Shown: positions 1-8,058, numbered from the stretch's first letter. The stretch is DNA of 64,000 bases from Lutimaribacter pacificus (GCF_900142185.1 NZ_FQZZ01000002.1:434001-498000); one strand, 5' to 3'. A program made the numbers and translations. The notes: generated by a model not told the origin, from the sequence alone.

Positions 1-80
1 CGCTGGACGTCGTGGGCGTCGTGGTGATCGCGGCGGGCATCCTGATGGTGCAGCTGTCGAAACAGAAGGCTGTGGGGTAA
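1..80 (+). CDS. C-terminus of a membrane protein, probably EamA/DMT-family transporter (partial)
   Basis: Only the last 25 residues are in the window; the reading frame starts at base 3 and ends with TAA at 78-80. They form one hydrophobic helix (DVVGVVVIAAGILMVQL) followed by a short lysine-containing tail. A final helix of the type GxxxIxAGxLMVQL ending in a short basic tail is typical of the last transmembrane segment of EamA drug/metabolite transporters. This family call is inference from one helix; any small polytopic permease could end this way. The 5' end lies outside the window. Confidence 0.4.
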   Translation, partial: LDVVGVVVIAAGILMVQLSKQKAVG

Positions 81-90
81 GACGTCGGGC

Positions 91-161
91 GGGGCAGGGG
101 GCGCTGCCCCTCTTGGGCCTGCGGCCCAATTCACCCCCGGAGGTATTTGGGGCAAGATGAA
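91..161. repeat. Dispersed intergenic hairpin repeat, copy 1
   Basis: The block contains a GGGGCA...TGCCCC hairpin (91-110) and a perfect 7-bp hairpin TTGGGCC-TGC-GGCCCAA (113-129). A conserved tail follows: CACCCCCGGAG, GTATTT, then GGCAAGATGAA (132-161). The same tail occurs in reverse orientation at 7400-7430, and a diverged copy lies near 16591-16637. All copies are intergenic and close to gene ends, so the element may serve as a transcription terminator. The family is inferred from these within-window copies. Confidence 0.6.
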
Positions 162-179
162 GCGACTGGTGGCTGGTTT

Positions 180-1166
180 TCAGACCAGCCCTTCGGCCCT
201 GAACAGCGCCATGACATCCGCCTCGGGGCGGGCGCCGTAATGGCCGATCACCTCGGCCGCGGCGATGCAGCCCATCCGGCCCGAGACCGCAAGGCCCTGC
301 CCCGTCGCCAGCCCGTACAGGAACCCGGCGGCGAACTGGTCGCCCGCGCCGGTGGCATCCAGCGGCGTGACCGGGGTGACCGGGACGGTCACGGTTTCCT
401 CGCCCCGCACCAGCACGACGTCATGGCCCGAGCGGGTGCAGACGATCAGCCCGCTGTCACCGGCGGCCTGTTCCAGCGCATGTCCAAGGTCGTCGGTTTC
501 GTAAAGCGATTTCCATTCGTGTTCATTGCCGATCACGTAATCCAGCGATTTCACCAGCCGCCGGAAATCGGCGCGGTGGCGGTCGACGCAGAACGGATCG
601 GACAGCGCGATACCGGCCTGCCCGCCGCCCGCCCGGCACAGTTCGGCGGCGCGTTCGAAGGCCTGTTTGCCCTTGGGCTTGTCGTAAAGGTAGCCTTCGA
701 GAAACAGGATTTCCGCGCCCCGCGCCACGTCGTCGGGCACGTCGTCGGGGCCCAGCTCGGACGAGATGCCGAGATAGGTGTTCATCGACCGTTCGCCATC
801 GGGCGAGACGAAGATCATCGAGCGCGAGGTCGGCAACTCGCCCCCCGGCACGGGGGCATTGACGAAATCGGTGCCGTCCTCGGCCATGCCCGCCGCGTAG
901 AAGCGGCCGAGCGCGTCGTCATGCACCCGCCCGATAAAGGCGGTGGACAGCCCCAGCGCGCCCGCGCCCGCGACGCTGTTGGCGACCGAGCCGCCGGGCA
1001 TCTGCACGCGGTTTTCCATCTGGTCATACAGGAATTCGCCGCGTTCCTGTTCGACAAGCTGCATCACGCCCTTGTCGATCCCCATGCGGGTCAGAAAGCG
1101 GTCGTCGCATTGCGAGATCACGTCGACCACGGCGTTGCCGATCCCGACGATCTGGTGTTTGGTCAT
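180..1166 (-). CDS. PfkB-family carbohydrate kinase, probable adenosine kinase
   Basis: A 328-residue ribokinase/PfkB-fold protein, predicted to phosphorylate adenosine (or a related nucleoside or sugar) with ATP in the cytoplasm. The N-terminus has the substrate-site motif GNAVVDV. The C-terminal PfkB signature DATGAGDQFAAGF supplies the anion hole and the catalytic Asp. The start MTKHQIVG is chosen because its ATG overlaps the stop of the upstream nth gene (ATGA), indicating translational coupling; the frame stays open further upstream but only as nth antiphase sequence. Proteins like this are usually annotated as adenosine kinase in alphaproteobacteria; substrate specificity cannot be read from the sequence. 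Confidence 0.85.
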   Translation of the reverse strand: MTKHQIVGIGNAVVDVISQCDDRFLTRMGIDKGVMQLVEQERGEFLYDQMENRVQMPGGSVANSVAGAGALGLSTAFIGRVHDDALGRFYAAGMAEDGTDFVNAPVPGGELPTSRSMIFVSPDGERSMNTYLGISSELGPDDVPDDVARGAEILFLEGYLYDKPKGKQAFERAAELCRAGGGQAGIALSDPFCVDRHRADFRRLVKSLDYVIGNEHEWKSLYETDDLGHALEQAAGDSGLIVCTRSGHDVVLVRGEETVTVPVTPVTPLDATGAGDQFAAGFLYGLATGQGLAVSGRMGCIAAAEVIGHYGARPEADVMALFRAEGLV

Positions 1167-1807
1167 GCGGTCTTGTCCTCGTACTGGCACAGGTCGCGGA
1201 TCAGGCAGGCGTTGCATTTCGGCTTGCGCGCGACGCAGATATAGCGCCCGTGCAGGATCAGCCAGTGATGCGCGTGCTGCTGGAAATCCACGGGAATGTT
1301 GTCTTCGATGGCGCGCTCCACGGCGACCACGTCCTTGCCGGGGCAGATGCCGGTGCGGTTGCCGACGCGGAAGATATGGGTATCCACCGCCTGCGCGGGA
1401 TAGTGCCACCACATGTTCAGCACCACGTTGGCCGTCTTGCGCCCGACGCCGGGCAGCGCCTGCAGCGCGGCGCGCGAGCAGGGCACCTCGCCGCCGTAGT
1501 CGTCGGCCAGGATACGGCTGAGCTTGATGACGTTTTTCGCCTTGTTGCGGTAAAGCCCGATTGTCCTGATATGTTCGATCAGCCCCTCTTCGCCGAGGGC
1601 CAGCATCTTTTCCGGGGTGTCGGCGATCTGGAACAGCTTGCGCGTTGCCTTGTTCACGCCGGCATCGGTGGCCTGCGCCGACAGCGCCACCGCCACCACC
1701 AGCGTGTAGGCGTTGACATGCTCCAACTCGCCCTTGGGTTCGGGTTCGGCCGCGTGAAAGCGGGTAAAGATCTCGCGGATCGTGTGATAATCAAGCTGCT
1801 TTGCCAT
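1163..1807 (-). CDS. nth: Endonuclease III (base-excision repair DNA glycosylase/AP lyase)
   Basis: A 214-residue protein that excises oxidised pyrimidines and cleaves the abasic site. The helix-hairpin-helix LPGVGRKTANVVLN carries the catalytic Lys, and VDTHIFRV the catalytic Asp. The four [4Fe-4S] ligands are C191, C198, C201 and C207 in the classic CX6CX2CX5C spacing near the C-terminus. Length and motifs match E. coli Nth closely. The start MAKQLDYHTI is the family start; the open frame extends 22 codons upstream without family similarity. It is the first gene of a two-gene minus-strand unit with the PfkB kinase (4-nt overlap) and divergent from ada. Confidence 0.95.
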   Translation of the reverse strand: MAKQLDYHTIREIFTRFHAAEPEPKGELEHVNAYTLVVAVALSAQATDAGVNKATRKLFQIADTPEKMLALGEEGLIEHIRTIGLYRNKAKNVIKLSRILADDYGGEVPCSRAALQALPGVGRKTANVVLNMWWHYPAQAVDTHIFRVGNRTGICPGKDVVAVERAIEDNIPVDFQQHAHHWLILHGRYICVARKPKCNACLIRDLCQYEDKTA

Positions 1808-1916
1808 GTTGCGGGTTGGTATGCCCGGTTTGCTCAGGCCCGTCCAGACGGTTGCGCAGGTTTCGGGTCGCAAGCGATGGGGCCGCGGCGTAATCTGCCC
1901 GCAAAGGAGACAGAGG

Positions 1917-2756
1917 ATGAACGTGCAGAACCCCGAAGGGCATTATCACTACCAGGTCATGCGTCGCGCGCTCGACCTGATCGATGCGGCCGATCATCCG
2001 CTGTCGCTGGAGGAGCTGTCGGGCGCGATGGGGATGAGCGCCGCACATTTCCAGCGCCTGTTCACGCAATGGGTGGGCGTCAGCCCGAAACGCTATCAGC
2101 AATACCTGGCGCTGGGGCAGGCGCGGGCGCTGCTGGCCGACCGTCACACGATGCTGGAAGCGGCGGATGGCGCGGGGCTGTCGGGGTCGGGGCGGCTGCA
2201 CGACCTGTTCCTGCGGTGGGAGGCGATGAGCCCCGGCGAATACGCGCGCGGCGGGGCCGGCCTGACGATCCGCTGGGGCTGGTTCGACAGCCCGTTCGGC
2301 CGGGTGCTGGCGATGGGCACCGATCGCGGGCTGTGCGGTCTGGCCTTCGCCGAAGAAACCGGCGAGGCCGTGGCGATGGCCGATCTGCGCGCCCGCTGGC
2401 CCAAGGCGAGCTATGTCGAGGACGCGCAGGCGATCCGCCCCTGGGTCGAGGCCGGTTTCGCGCAAAAGGGCGAGGCGCGGCTGCACATGATCGGCGCCCC
2501 CTTCCAGATCAAGGTGTGGGAGGCGCTGCTGAGTGTGCCCACGGGCCACGTGACCACCTATTCCGACATCGCCGCCGCGATCGGGCGGCCAAGGGCGGTG
2601 CGGGCGGTCGGCACGGCGGTGGGGCGCAACCCGGTCAGCTTCCTGATCCCGTGCCACCGCGCGCTGCGCAAATCCGGCGGCCTGGGCGGGTATCACTGGG
2701 GCCTGCCGGTCAAGCGGGCGCTGCTGGCGTGGGAAAGCGCGCGCACCGGCGCGTGA
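1917..2756 (+). CDS. Bifunctional AraC-type regulator / O6-methylguanine-DNA methyltransferase (Ada-like, without the N-terminal zinc domain)
   Basis: The 279-residue protein has an AraC-type helix-turn-helix region at about residues 15-105 (SLEELSGAMGMSAAHFQRLF). This is followed by the O6-alkylguanine methyltransferase domain with active-site motif PCHR; the acceptor is Cys246. It repairs O6-methylguanine by suicidal methyl transfer and may activate alkylation-response genes. The N-terminal Cys-rich phosphotriester-repair domain of E. coli Ada is absent, so the usual methyl-triggered activation switch is missing. The start at 1917 follows AAGGAG about 9 nt upstream; the open frame upstream of it has no family similarity. 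Divergent from nth. Confidence 0.9.
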   Translation: MNVQNPEGHYHYQVMRRALDLIDAADHPLSLEELSGAMGMSAAHFQRLFTQWVGVSPKRYQQYLALGQARALLADRHTMLEAADGAGLSGSGRLHDLFLRWEAMSPGEYARGGAGLTIRWGWFDSPFGRVLAMGTDRGLCGLAFAEETGEAVAMADLRARWPKASYVEDAQAIRPWVEAGFAQKGEARLHMIGAPFQIKVWEALLSVPTGHVTTYSDIAAAIGRPRAVRAVGTAVGRNPVSFLIPCHRALRKSGGLGGYHWGLPVKRALLAWESARTGA

Positions 2757-2878
2757 TGCGGATATGGGCGGATTACCGCCGAATTCCCCCCAGTTCCTTG
2801 TTGGGAAGCGTCTTTGCCGTGCCTATACTGGTGTCATCCGGGGACGGACCGTAACACCACCTGATCAGAGGCTTTTTC

Positions 2879-3514
2879 ATGATCCGAGCATCGAAACTAT
2901 CCCTTCTTCTTGCGGGGTCGGCCCTTGCGCTGGCCGCCTGCAACGTGCAACCCGCCGAAAAGACGCGAACCGGCGCCGTGACCGGGGGGCTTCTGGGCGC
3001 GGTCCTGGGGGCCGCCACCAGCGACAACAAGGCGCAAGGCGCGATCAAGGGCGCGGCGCTGGGTGCGGCGGCGGGCGGCGTGATCGGCTACAGCCTGGAT
3101 CAGCAGGCCGCCGAACTGCGCGAGGGTCTGGGCAATACCGCGACCGTCACCAATACCGGCGACCGGCTGATCGTGTCGATGTCGCAGGATATCCTGTTCG
3201 CCACCGACAGCTCGGCGCTGGCCCCCTCGATCCGGGACGAGCTGCGCACCGTTGCCGGCAGCCTGAACAAGTATCCCGACTCGACCGTGCAGGTGCTGGG
3301 CCATACCGACAATACCGGCGAGGCGGGTTACAACTTCGACCTGTCGCAGCGCCGGGCGGCGGCCGTGTCGTCCGAGCTGATCGCCTCGGGCGTGCCAGCG
3401 GGCCGGATACAGACCATCGGCCGGGGCGAGGATCAGCCGGTGGCCTCCAACCTGACGCCCGAGGGCCGGGCACAGAACCGCCGGGTCGAGATCGTGATCC
3501 TGCCGACCGCCTGA
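2879..3514 (+). CDS. OmpA-family outer-membrane lipoprotein
   Basis: A 211-residue protein. A lipoprotein signal peptide ends in the lipobox LAAC (Cys at about residue 21). Next comes a glycine-zipper stretch (residues 30-75; GAVTGGLLGAVLGAATS and GAALGAAAGGVIG). From about residue 95 it has an OmpA-C peptidoglycan-binding domain with GHTDNTGEAGYN and the terminal NRRVEIVI motif. It resembles YiaD-type lipoproteins that tether the outer membrane to the cell wall. Transcribed alone and followed by a rho-independent terminator. Confidence 0.9.
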   Translation: MIRASKLSLLLAGSALALAACNVQPAEKTRTGAVTGGLLGAVLGAATSDNKAQGAIKGAALGAAAGGVIGYSLDQQAAELREGLGNTATVTNTGDRLIVSMSQDILFATDSSALAPSIRDELRTVAGSLNKYPDSTVQVLGHTDNTGEAGYNFDLSQRRAAAVSSELIASGVPAGRIQTIGRGEDQPVASNLTPEGRAQNRRVEIVILPTA

Positions 3515-3537
3515 CGGCTCAAGGCGACCCTTCGCAG

Positions 3538-3569
3538 CGCCCCGCCGGGTTCCCCGCGCGGGGCGTTTT
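3538..3569 (+). terminator. Rho-independent terminator of the OmpA-type lipoprotein gene
   Basis: A perfect 8-bp GC stem, CGCCCCGC (3538-3545) with GCGGGGCG (3558-3565), is followed at once by TTTT. It lies 24 nt past the lipoprotein stop codon. Confidence 0.8.
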
Positions 3570-3781
3570 GCGTTTGACGGGTGCGCGCGCGTCCCGCGCG
3601 AATAGCGGCCGCAGGCCGCCGCGCGATCGCCGACCCGCCCCCCGGGGCGGCGATTGGCTGGCGTCCCGCCACCGACGGATGTCAGAGGCGCTTGTCCGGG
3701 ATAAATCGCCCCTCTCAACCGTTGATCGCCACCCCGCGGGTCGGCGACCGCGCGGCATTGCGTCAACGGGCTGTCCCGCCG

Positions 3782-4177
3782 CTAAAGCGCGTTGGATATC
3801 TCGATCAGGTTGCCATCCGGGTCGCGCAGGTAAAGCGACAGGATCGGGCCGGTGGCCCCGGTGCGGGCAATCGGGCCGCTTTCGACCGTGACCTTATGCG
3901 CGGCCAGGTGCGCCTCCCATTCGTCCAGCGGCGTGGCGGTCAGAAAGCACAGGTCGGCGCTGCCCGGCTGCACCTGTGCCGCCTTCGGTTCGAACTCGTG
4001 CCCCGACTGGTGCAGGTTGATCTTTTGCCGCCCGAACCGCAGCGCCCAGCGGGTCGTGCCGTCGGCGGGCGCAAAGGGCTGCGCCTCCATCCCCAGCACG
4101 TCGCGGTAGAATCCGATGGTGGCGGGGATGTCCGCCACGGTCAGGACAAGGTGATCCAGCGCGGTCAGTCGCGGCAT
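3782..4177 (-). CDS. VOC-family (glyoxalase/dioxygenase superfamily) protein
   Basis: 131 residues with the vicinal-oxygen-chelate fold: LDHLVLTVADIPATIGFYRDVLGM at the N-terminus supplies a first metal ligand His, and LYLRDPDGNLIEISN near the C-terminus contains the second paired motif with a Glu ligand. Small VOC proteins of this size act as lyases, isomerases or antibiotic-binding proteins, usually as dimers. The substrate cannot be inferred; nothing in the neighbourhood defines a pathway. It diverges from the dehydratase-like gene at 4243. Confidence 0.8.
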   Translation of the reverse strand: MPRLTALDHLVLTVADIPATIGFYRDVLGMEAQPFAPADGTTRWALRFGRQKINLHQSGHEFEPKAAQVQPGSADLCFLTATPLDEWEAHLAAHKVTVESGPIARTGATGPILSLYLRDPDGNLIEISNAL

Positions 4178-4242
4178 TTCCGATTGCTCCTTTCACGGCG
4201 CGGGCCTAGCCTGCGCGATGCAAGGCGAAGGATGGGGCCGGG

Positions 4243-5031
4243 ATGAGCGACAGTCAAACCGATGTGATGGACCCTGCGCGTGCCCGCGCGCTGCAGGCGA
4301 CGCTGGGGCTGGATGCGACGATCGGCACTGGCGATCCGCTGCCGCCGTTTTTCCACCAGGTCTATTTCTGGGCGCCGGAACCGCCCGAACGGCTGGGCCG
4401 CGACGGGCATCCGCAAACCGGTATCGGGCTGATCCCCGACATGGGCCTGCCGCGCCGGATGTGGGCCGGCGGGCGGCTGGAATTCCACGGCCCCCTGCAC
4501 GCGGGCGTGATGGCCGAGAAACGCTCGACCGTGGAAAAGACCGCGCGCAAGGATGGGCGCAGCGGCCCGCTGGCCTTTGTCACGCTGCGCCACGAGATCG
4601 CGCAGGAGGGTGTGATCCGCGTGACCGAATGGCAGGATCTGGTCTATCGCGAAGATCCCGCCCCGGATGCCCGGCAACCGGCCCCGCCGCTGGCGCCCAC
4701 GGACGAAGACGCCGCCGAACGGTGGGAATTCGGCACCACGCGGCTGTTTCGCTATTCCGCGCTGACCTTCAACGGGCACCGTATCCATTACGACATGGAT
4801 TACGCCACGGGCGTCGAGGGCTATGCCGGGCTGGTGACGCACGGGCCGCTTCTGGCGCAACTGCTGATGCTGCTGGCGGAAAAGCGGCTGGGGCGGGTGC
4901 AGAGCTTTGCCTTTCGCGCCACCGCGCCGCTGATGCATGACGAGGCGGCCGCGATCTGCTGGCGCGACGACGGCACGCTCTGGGCGCGGGGGCCGGACGG
5001 GCGGCAATGCATGACCGCCACCGCGGCCTGA
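4243..5031 (+). CDS. FAS1-like/HTD2-type hot-dog dehydratase, related to mesaconyl-C4-CoA hydratase
   Basis: A 262-residue protein with the double hot-dog layout of the HTD2/MaoC-like family. The first half contains PRRMWAGGRLEFHGPL, and the second RYSALTFNGHRIHYDMDYA, where the Asn/His surroundings match the hydratase 2 motif. Family members hydrate or dehydrate acyl-CoA or acyl-ACP thioesters, such as mesaconyl-C4-CoA or 3-hydroxyacyl-ACP. No other gene of the 3-hydroxypropionate or fatty-acid cycles is adjacent, so the exact substrate is unknown. Convergent with the merR-type gene, 7 nt apart. Confidence 0.75.
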   Translation: MSDSQTDVMDPARARALQATLGLDATIGTGDPLPPFFHQVYFWAPEPPERLGRDGHPQTGIGLIPDMGLPRRMWAGGRLEFHGPLHAGVMAEKRSTVEKTARKDGRSGPLAFVTLRHEIAQEGVIRVTEWQDLVYREDPAPDARQPAPPLAPTDEDAAERWEFGTTRLFRYSALTFNGHRIHYDMDYATGVEGYAGLVTHGPLLAQLLMLLAEKRLGRVQSFAFRATAPLMHDEAAAICWRDDGTLWARGPDGRQCMTATAA

Positions 5032-5038
5032 GCGCCCC

Positions 5039-5449
5039 TCAGTGCGCGCCGCTGCACTGGTCGTGATCGGCCAGCGCCTCAAGCAGCCGGCAGGGCCCGT
5101 CATCGTGGTCGCAGACCTGCGTGATCCGCTCCAGTTCGCGCTCCAGCCGGGTCAGCCGGGCGATGCGGTCGCGGATATCGGCCAGGTGCGCCCCGGCAAT
5201 GGCATGGGCATCCCGGCAGGGCGCCCCGTCGCGCCCCGACAGGTCCAGCAGCGCGCGGATCGCATCCAGCGGCAGCCCCAGCGCCCGCGCATGGGCGATA
5301 AAGCGCAGCCTGTCCCGCCCCGCCACGGAATAGCGGCGCTGGTTGCCTGCGCTGCGCCCGTCGCAGGGCAGCAGGCCGATATCCTCGTAATACCGGATCG
5401 TCGGCACCTTGACGCCGGTGGCCTGCGACAACTGGCCGATGGAAAACAT
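5039..5449 (-). CDS. MerR-family metal-responsive regulator (ZntR/CadR-like)
   Basis: 136 residues. An N-terminal MerR winged HTH (FSIGQLSQATGVKVPTIRYY) is followed by a dimerisation helix and a C-terminal metal-sensing region. Cysteines lie at about residues 79 and 113 (APCRDAH and QVCDHDD), then GPCRLL and a terminal DQCSGAH. This arrangement fits divalent cation sensors of the ZntR/CadR/PbrR group. It is divergent from a CDF metal exporter, with a MerR-type promoter having a 19-bp spacer between them. The inferred role is metal-dependent activation of the exporter; whether the metal is Zn, Cd or Pb is not decided. Confidence 0.85.
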   Translation of the reverse strand: MFSIGQLSQATGVKVPTIRYYEDIGLLPCDGRSAGNQRRYSVAGRDRLRFIAHARALGLPLDAIRALLDLSGRDGAPCRDAHAIAGAHLADIRDRIARLTRLERELERITQVCDHDDGPCRLLEALADHDQCSGAH

Positions 5450-5461
5450 GGGCGACCCCCC

Positions 5462-5492
5462 TTGAACCTCTAGTGACTGGAGAGATTAAGTT
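5462..5492 (+). promoter_or_regulatory. MerR-type promoter/operator with 19-bp spacer driving the CDF exporter
   Basis: The -35 box TTGAAC (5462-5467) and the -10-like TAAGTT (5487-5492) are separated by exactly 19 bp. The over-long spacer is the hallmark of MerR-activated promoters. The spacer holds the imperfect dyad CTCTAGTGACTGGAGAG. It faces the exporter gene starting at 5525 and lies just upstream of the divergent regulator. Confidence 0.75.
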
Positions 5493-5524
5493 GTTTCGCG
5501 TCACAAGCGCAAGGAGGCGGGAAC

Positions 5525-6436
5525 ATGCCGCATGACCACCATCACCACCACCCCGAGGCCGACCTGGCCGGCGACCGGCGTGTCGCCGCGGCGGTGGGCG
5601 TCAATATCCTGCTGACTTTTGTGCAGATCGTGGCGGGGCTGCTGTCCGGCTCGCTCGCGCTGATCGCGGATGCGGTGCACAACCTGTCGGACGCGCTGTC
5701 GCTGGTGATCGCCTTTGCCGCAAGGCGCATAGCCCGGCGCCCGGCCGATGCCGACATGACCTTCGGCTATGGCCGGGCCGAGGTGGTGGCCGCGCTGATC
5801 AACTATGTCACGCTGATCGTCATCGCGCTGTGGCTGGCCGTCGAAGGGGTGGGCCGGTTCCTGAACCCGGTCGAGGTCGAGGGCTGGACCGTGGTGATCG
5901 TCGCGGGCGTGGCGCTGGTGGTCGACCTGGTGACCGCCGGGCTGATCCTGCGGCTGTCGCGCGACAGCATGAATATCCGCGCGGCGTTTTTGCACAACGT
6001 GGCCGATGCAATGGGCTCGGTCGCGGTGATCCTGGGCGGCACGCTGATCCTGCTTTACGGCTGGTGGGTGGTCGATCCGGTCATCACGCTGCTGATCTCG
6101 GGCTATATCCTGTGGCATTCCTGGCAGGGCATCGGCCCGGTGATCCGCGTGCTGATGCTGGGCAGCCCCGACAGCCCCGGCGTCGACGAGGTCGCCCGCG
6201 CGATCTGCGGGATGGAAGGGGTTGAGGACGTGCACGCCCTGCACCTGTGGCGCGTGCAGGAACACCGCATCGCGTTGCAGGCCCATGTGGTGATCGGGGA
6301 TACGGCGGACATGGACGCCCTGCGCGCCGGGCTCAAGACTCTGCTGGACGAACGCTTCGGCATCACCCATTCCTCGCTCGAACTCGAAGGGCCGGGCGCG
6401 GTTTGCCACGACCGGGCGCTGATCGGGCAGGGCTAG
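5525..6436 (+). CDS. Cation diffusion facilitator (CDF) heavy-metal/zinc exporter
   Basis: A 303-residue inner-membrane antiporter. It has a His-rich N-terminus (HDHHHHH, residues 3-9), six predicted TM helices, and a C-terminal cytoplasmic ferredoxin-like domain. The intramembrane metal site is formed by HxxxD pairs: H52/D56 in AVHNLSDALS, and a second in LHNVADAMGS. His at the first position is typical of Zn/Cd-specific rather than Mn-specific CDFs. Start at 5525 is supported by AAGGAGG 8 nt upstream. The divergent MerR gene and promoter indicate metal-induced expression. Confidence 0.92.
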   Translation: MPHDHHHHHPEADLAGDRRVAAAVGVNILLTFVQIVAGLLSGSLALIADAVHNLSDALSLVIAFAARRIARRPADADMTFGYGRAEVVAALINYVTLIVIALWLAVEGVGRFLNPVEVEGWTVVIVAGVALVVDLVTAGLILRLSRDSMNIRAAFLHNVADAMGSVAVILGGTLILLYGWWVVDPVITLLISGYILWHSWQGIGPVIRVLMLGSPDSPGVDEVARAICGMEGVEDVHALHLWRVQEHRIALQAHVVIGDTADMDALRAGLKTLLDERFGITHSSLELEGPGAVCHDRALIGQG

Positions 6437-6495
6437 GGGGTTGCACTCGGGCCCGTTTTACCGCCACTTGGCGGCATTACCAGACGGAGGGGCCG

Positions 6496-7392
6496 ATGGC
6501 CGACGAAACCCAGCAGATCGACGATGCCGCGCTTGTCCGCGCCTTCGTCGACATCCTGACGGTCGAACGGATCGAGGAAAACTTCTATCGCGGGATCGCC
6601 ACGCCGCAGGGCCGCGGGCGCAGCTTCGGGGGCCAGGTGATCGCGCAGGCGCTCAGCGCCGCCACGATGACGGTGCCCGACGACCGCCCGGCGCATTCGC
6701 TGCACGGCTATTTCATGCGCCCCGGCGATGCGACCCAGCCGGTGCTCTACCGGGTGGACCGCGACCGCGACGGCGGCAGCTTCACCACCCGCCGGGTTGT
6801 GGCGATCCAGCACGGCGCCCCGATCCTGAACCTGGCCGCATCGTTCCACGTGGCCGAACCGGGGCTGTTCCACCAGGACGACATGCCCAGGGCCACCCCG
6901 CCCGAGGACTTGCCGACCGAACTTGCGCTGGCCGAAACCATGCGCGACGAACTGCCCGAAACCTTCCTGAACTGGCTGGCCGTACCCCGCCCGGTCGAGA
7001 TGCGGGCCGAGTTTCCGCGCCCGCCCTTCGACCGCACGCCGCGCCCCGCCATGCAGCACATGTGGTTCCGCACCAGGGGCAGCATCGGGGACGATCCGAA
7101 ACTGCACCGGGCGGCGCTGGCCTTCATCTCGGATTTCGGGCTTCTGGGCACATCGATGATGCCGCATGGCAGGGCCTTCGCCGATCCCGATATGCAATTC
7201 GCCAGCCTCGATCATGCGCTGTGGATTCACGACGATTTCCGCGTCGACGACTGGCTGCTCTACGTGATGGACAGCCCCTGGGCGGGCGGCGCGCGGGGTT
7301 TCAACCGCGGCCGCATCTTCACCCGCGACGGGCGCATGGTTGCCAATGTCGCGCAGGAGGGGCTGGTGCGCAACATCACGCCCCGGACCTGA
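6496..7392 (+). CDS. tesB: Acyl-CoA thioesterase II
   Basis: A 298-residue double hot-dog thioesterase that hydrolyses medium/long-chain acyl-CoA to free acid and CoA. The catalytic triad context is visible: Asp in SLDHALWIH, and Gln in AQEGLVR near the C-terminus, as in E. coli TesB. The start MADETQQID is chosen for the GGAGG about 6 nt upstream; the open frame continues upstream into the exporter gene without similarity. It may be a stand-alone unit, ending at a hairpin shared with the convergent SET gene. Confidence 0.92.
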   Translation: MADETQQIDDAALVRAFVDILTVERIEENFYRGIATPQGRGRSFGGQVIAQALSAATMTVPDDRPAHSLHGYFMRPGDATQPVLYRVDRDRDGGSFTTRRVVAIQHGAPILNLAASFHVAEPGLFHQDDMPRATPPEDLPTELALAETMRDELPETFLNWLAVPRPVEMRAEFPRPPFDRTPRPAMQHMWFRTRGSIGDDPKLHRAALAFISDFGLLGTSMMPHGRAFADPDMQFASLDHALWIHDDFRVDDWLLYVMDSPWAGGARGFNRGRIFTRDGRMVANVAQEGLVRNITPRT

Positions 7393-7399
7393 CCGGCCC

Positions 7400-7461
7400 T
7401 TCATCTTGCCGAAAATACTCCGGGGGTGAGCCCGGAACGGGCGAGGGGGCAGCGCCCCCTC
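7400..7461. repeat. Dispersed intergenic hairpin repeat, copy 2 (inverted), likely bidirectional terminator
   Basis: The segment 7400-7430 is the reverse complement of the tail of the copy at 132-161, with CACCCCCGGAG and GGCAAGATGAA conserved. It is followed by a perfect 8-bp hairpin GAGGGGGC-AGC-GCCCCCTC (7443-7461). It lies between the convergent genes tesB and the SET-domain gene and can fold in both transcripts. Confidence 0.65.
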
Positions 7462-7885
7462 ATTCCGCGGCCGCGATCTCCATCCCTACCCGGTGGCGCG
7501 AGGGCTGAAAGAACACGCCCTCCGCGCAGAACTGCCGATAGTCGCATGTCAGTTCTTCGCCCGCCGCGATGTCGCGGGTGGCGATGCCGCGCGCGGGGTC
7601 GGACAGGTCGACATTGGGCGCGTCGGCGTGGTTCATGAACCGCCCCTCGTCGCAATCCAGCACGATCCGCTCGGGGTCGGTCGGGTGGTCGTAGGTATAG
7701 CGTTCCAGGAAATCGCGGAAATGCGCGGGCAGGCCGGCGAGGTCGTCGCGGAAATAACTCACGTCGAAGCGCGGGTCATAGAGCCAGACCAGATCGCCCT
7801 TGCCGACGGGGACATGCGTGAAAACCCCCAGCCCTTCGATGGGCGAGGGGGCAAGATAGGCGCGCATCATCATCATGCGCTTCAT
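7460..7885 (-). CDS. SET-domain protein, putative protein-lysine methyltransferase
   Basis: 141 residues made almost entirely of a minimal SET domain. It has the N-terminal GLGVFTHVPVGKGDLVW, the SAM-binding motif RFMNHADAPNVD (the NHxxxPN class) and the C-terminal GEELTCDYRQF containing the catalytic Tyr. No pre-SET, post-SET Cys cluster or chromatin-reader domain is present. Bacterial SET proteins of this size are sporadic; known ones modify ribosomal or other abundant lysine-rich proteins. The target is unknown, and neighbouring genes give no clue. Confidence 0.8.
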   Translation of the reverse strand: MKRMMMMRAYLAPSPIEGLGVFTHVPVGKGDLVWLYDPRFDVSYFRDDLAGLPAHFRDFLERYTYDHPTDPERIVLDCDEGRFMNHADAPNVDLSDPARGIATRDIAAGEELTCDYRQFCAEGVFFQPSRHRVGMEIAAAE

Positions 7886-7926
7886 CCTTCATGCGAAAGC
7901 GGTCGGCCCGCCCGTTCCGAACCGGG

Positions 7927-7958
7927 AAAAGCGCGCGCCCCGAGGGATCGGCGCGCGC
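7927..7958 (-). terminator. Rho-independent terminator of the hyi transcript
   Basis: A perfect 9-bp stem, GCGCGCGCC (7931-7939) with GGCGCGCGC (7950-7958), is followed by TTTT when read on the minus strand (7927-7930). It lies 100 nt downstream of the hyi stop codon. Confidence 0.7.
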
Positions 7959-8058
7959 ACGCCGGGCGGGTGGCGCAGGGAAATCCTAAGCGGCAGATAC
8001 CCGTTTCGCGCAACGGGAATCGCGCCTGTAACGAAAGATGTGATCGCGCCCTGCCGGG

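Noticed and set aside
4243-5031. Link of the HTD2-like dehydratase to the nicotinate-type pathway (dimethylmaleate hydratase step)
   Set aside because: It is 30 kb away, belongs to the hot-dog fold rather than the aconitase-type DmdAB, and has no shared regulation.
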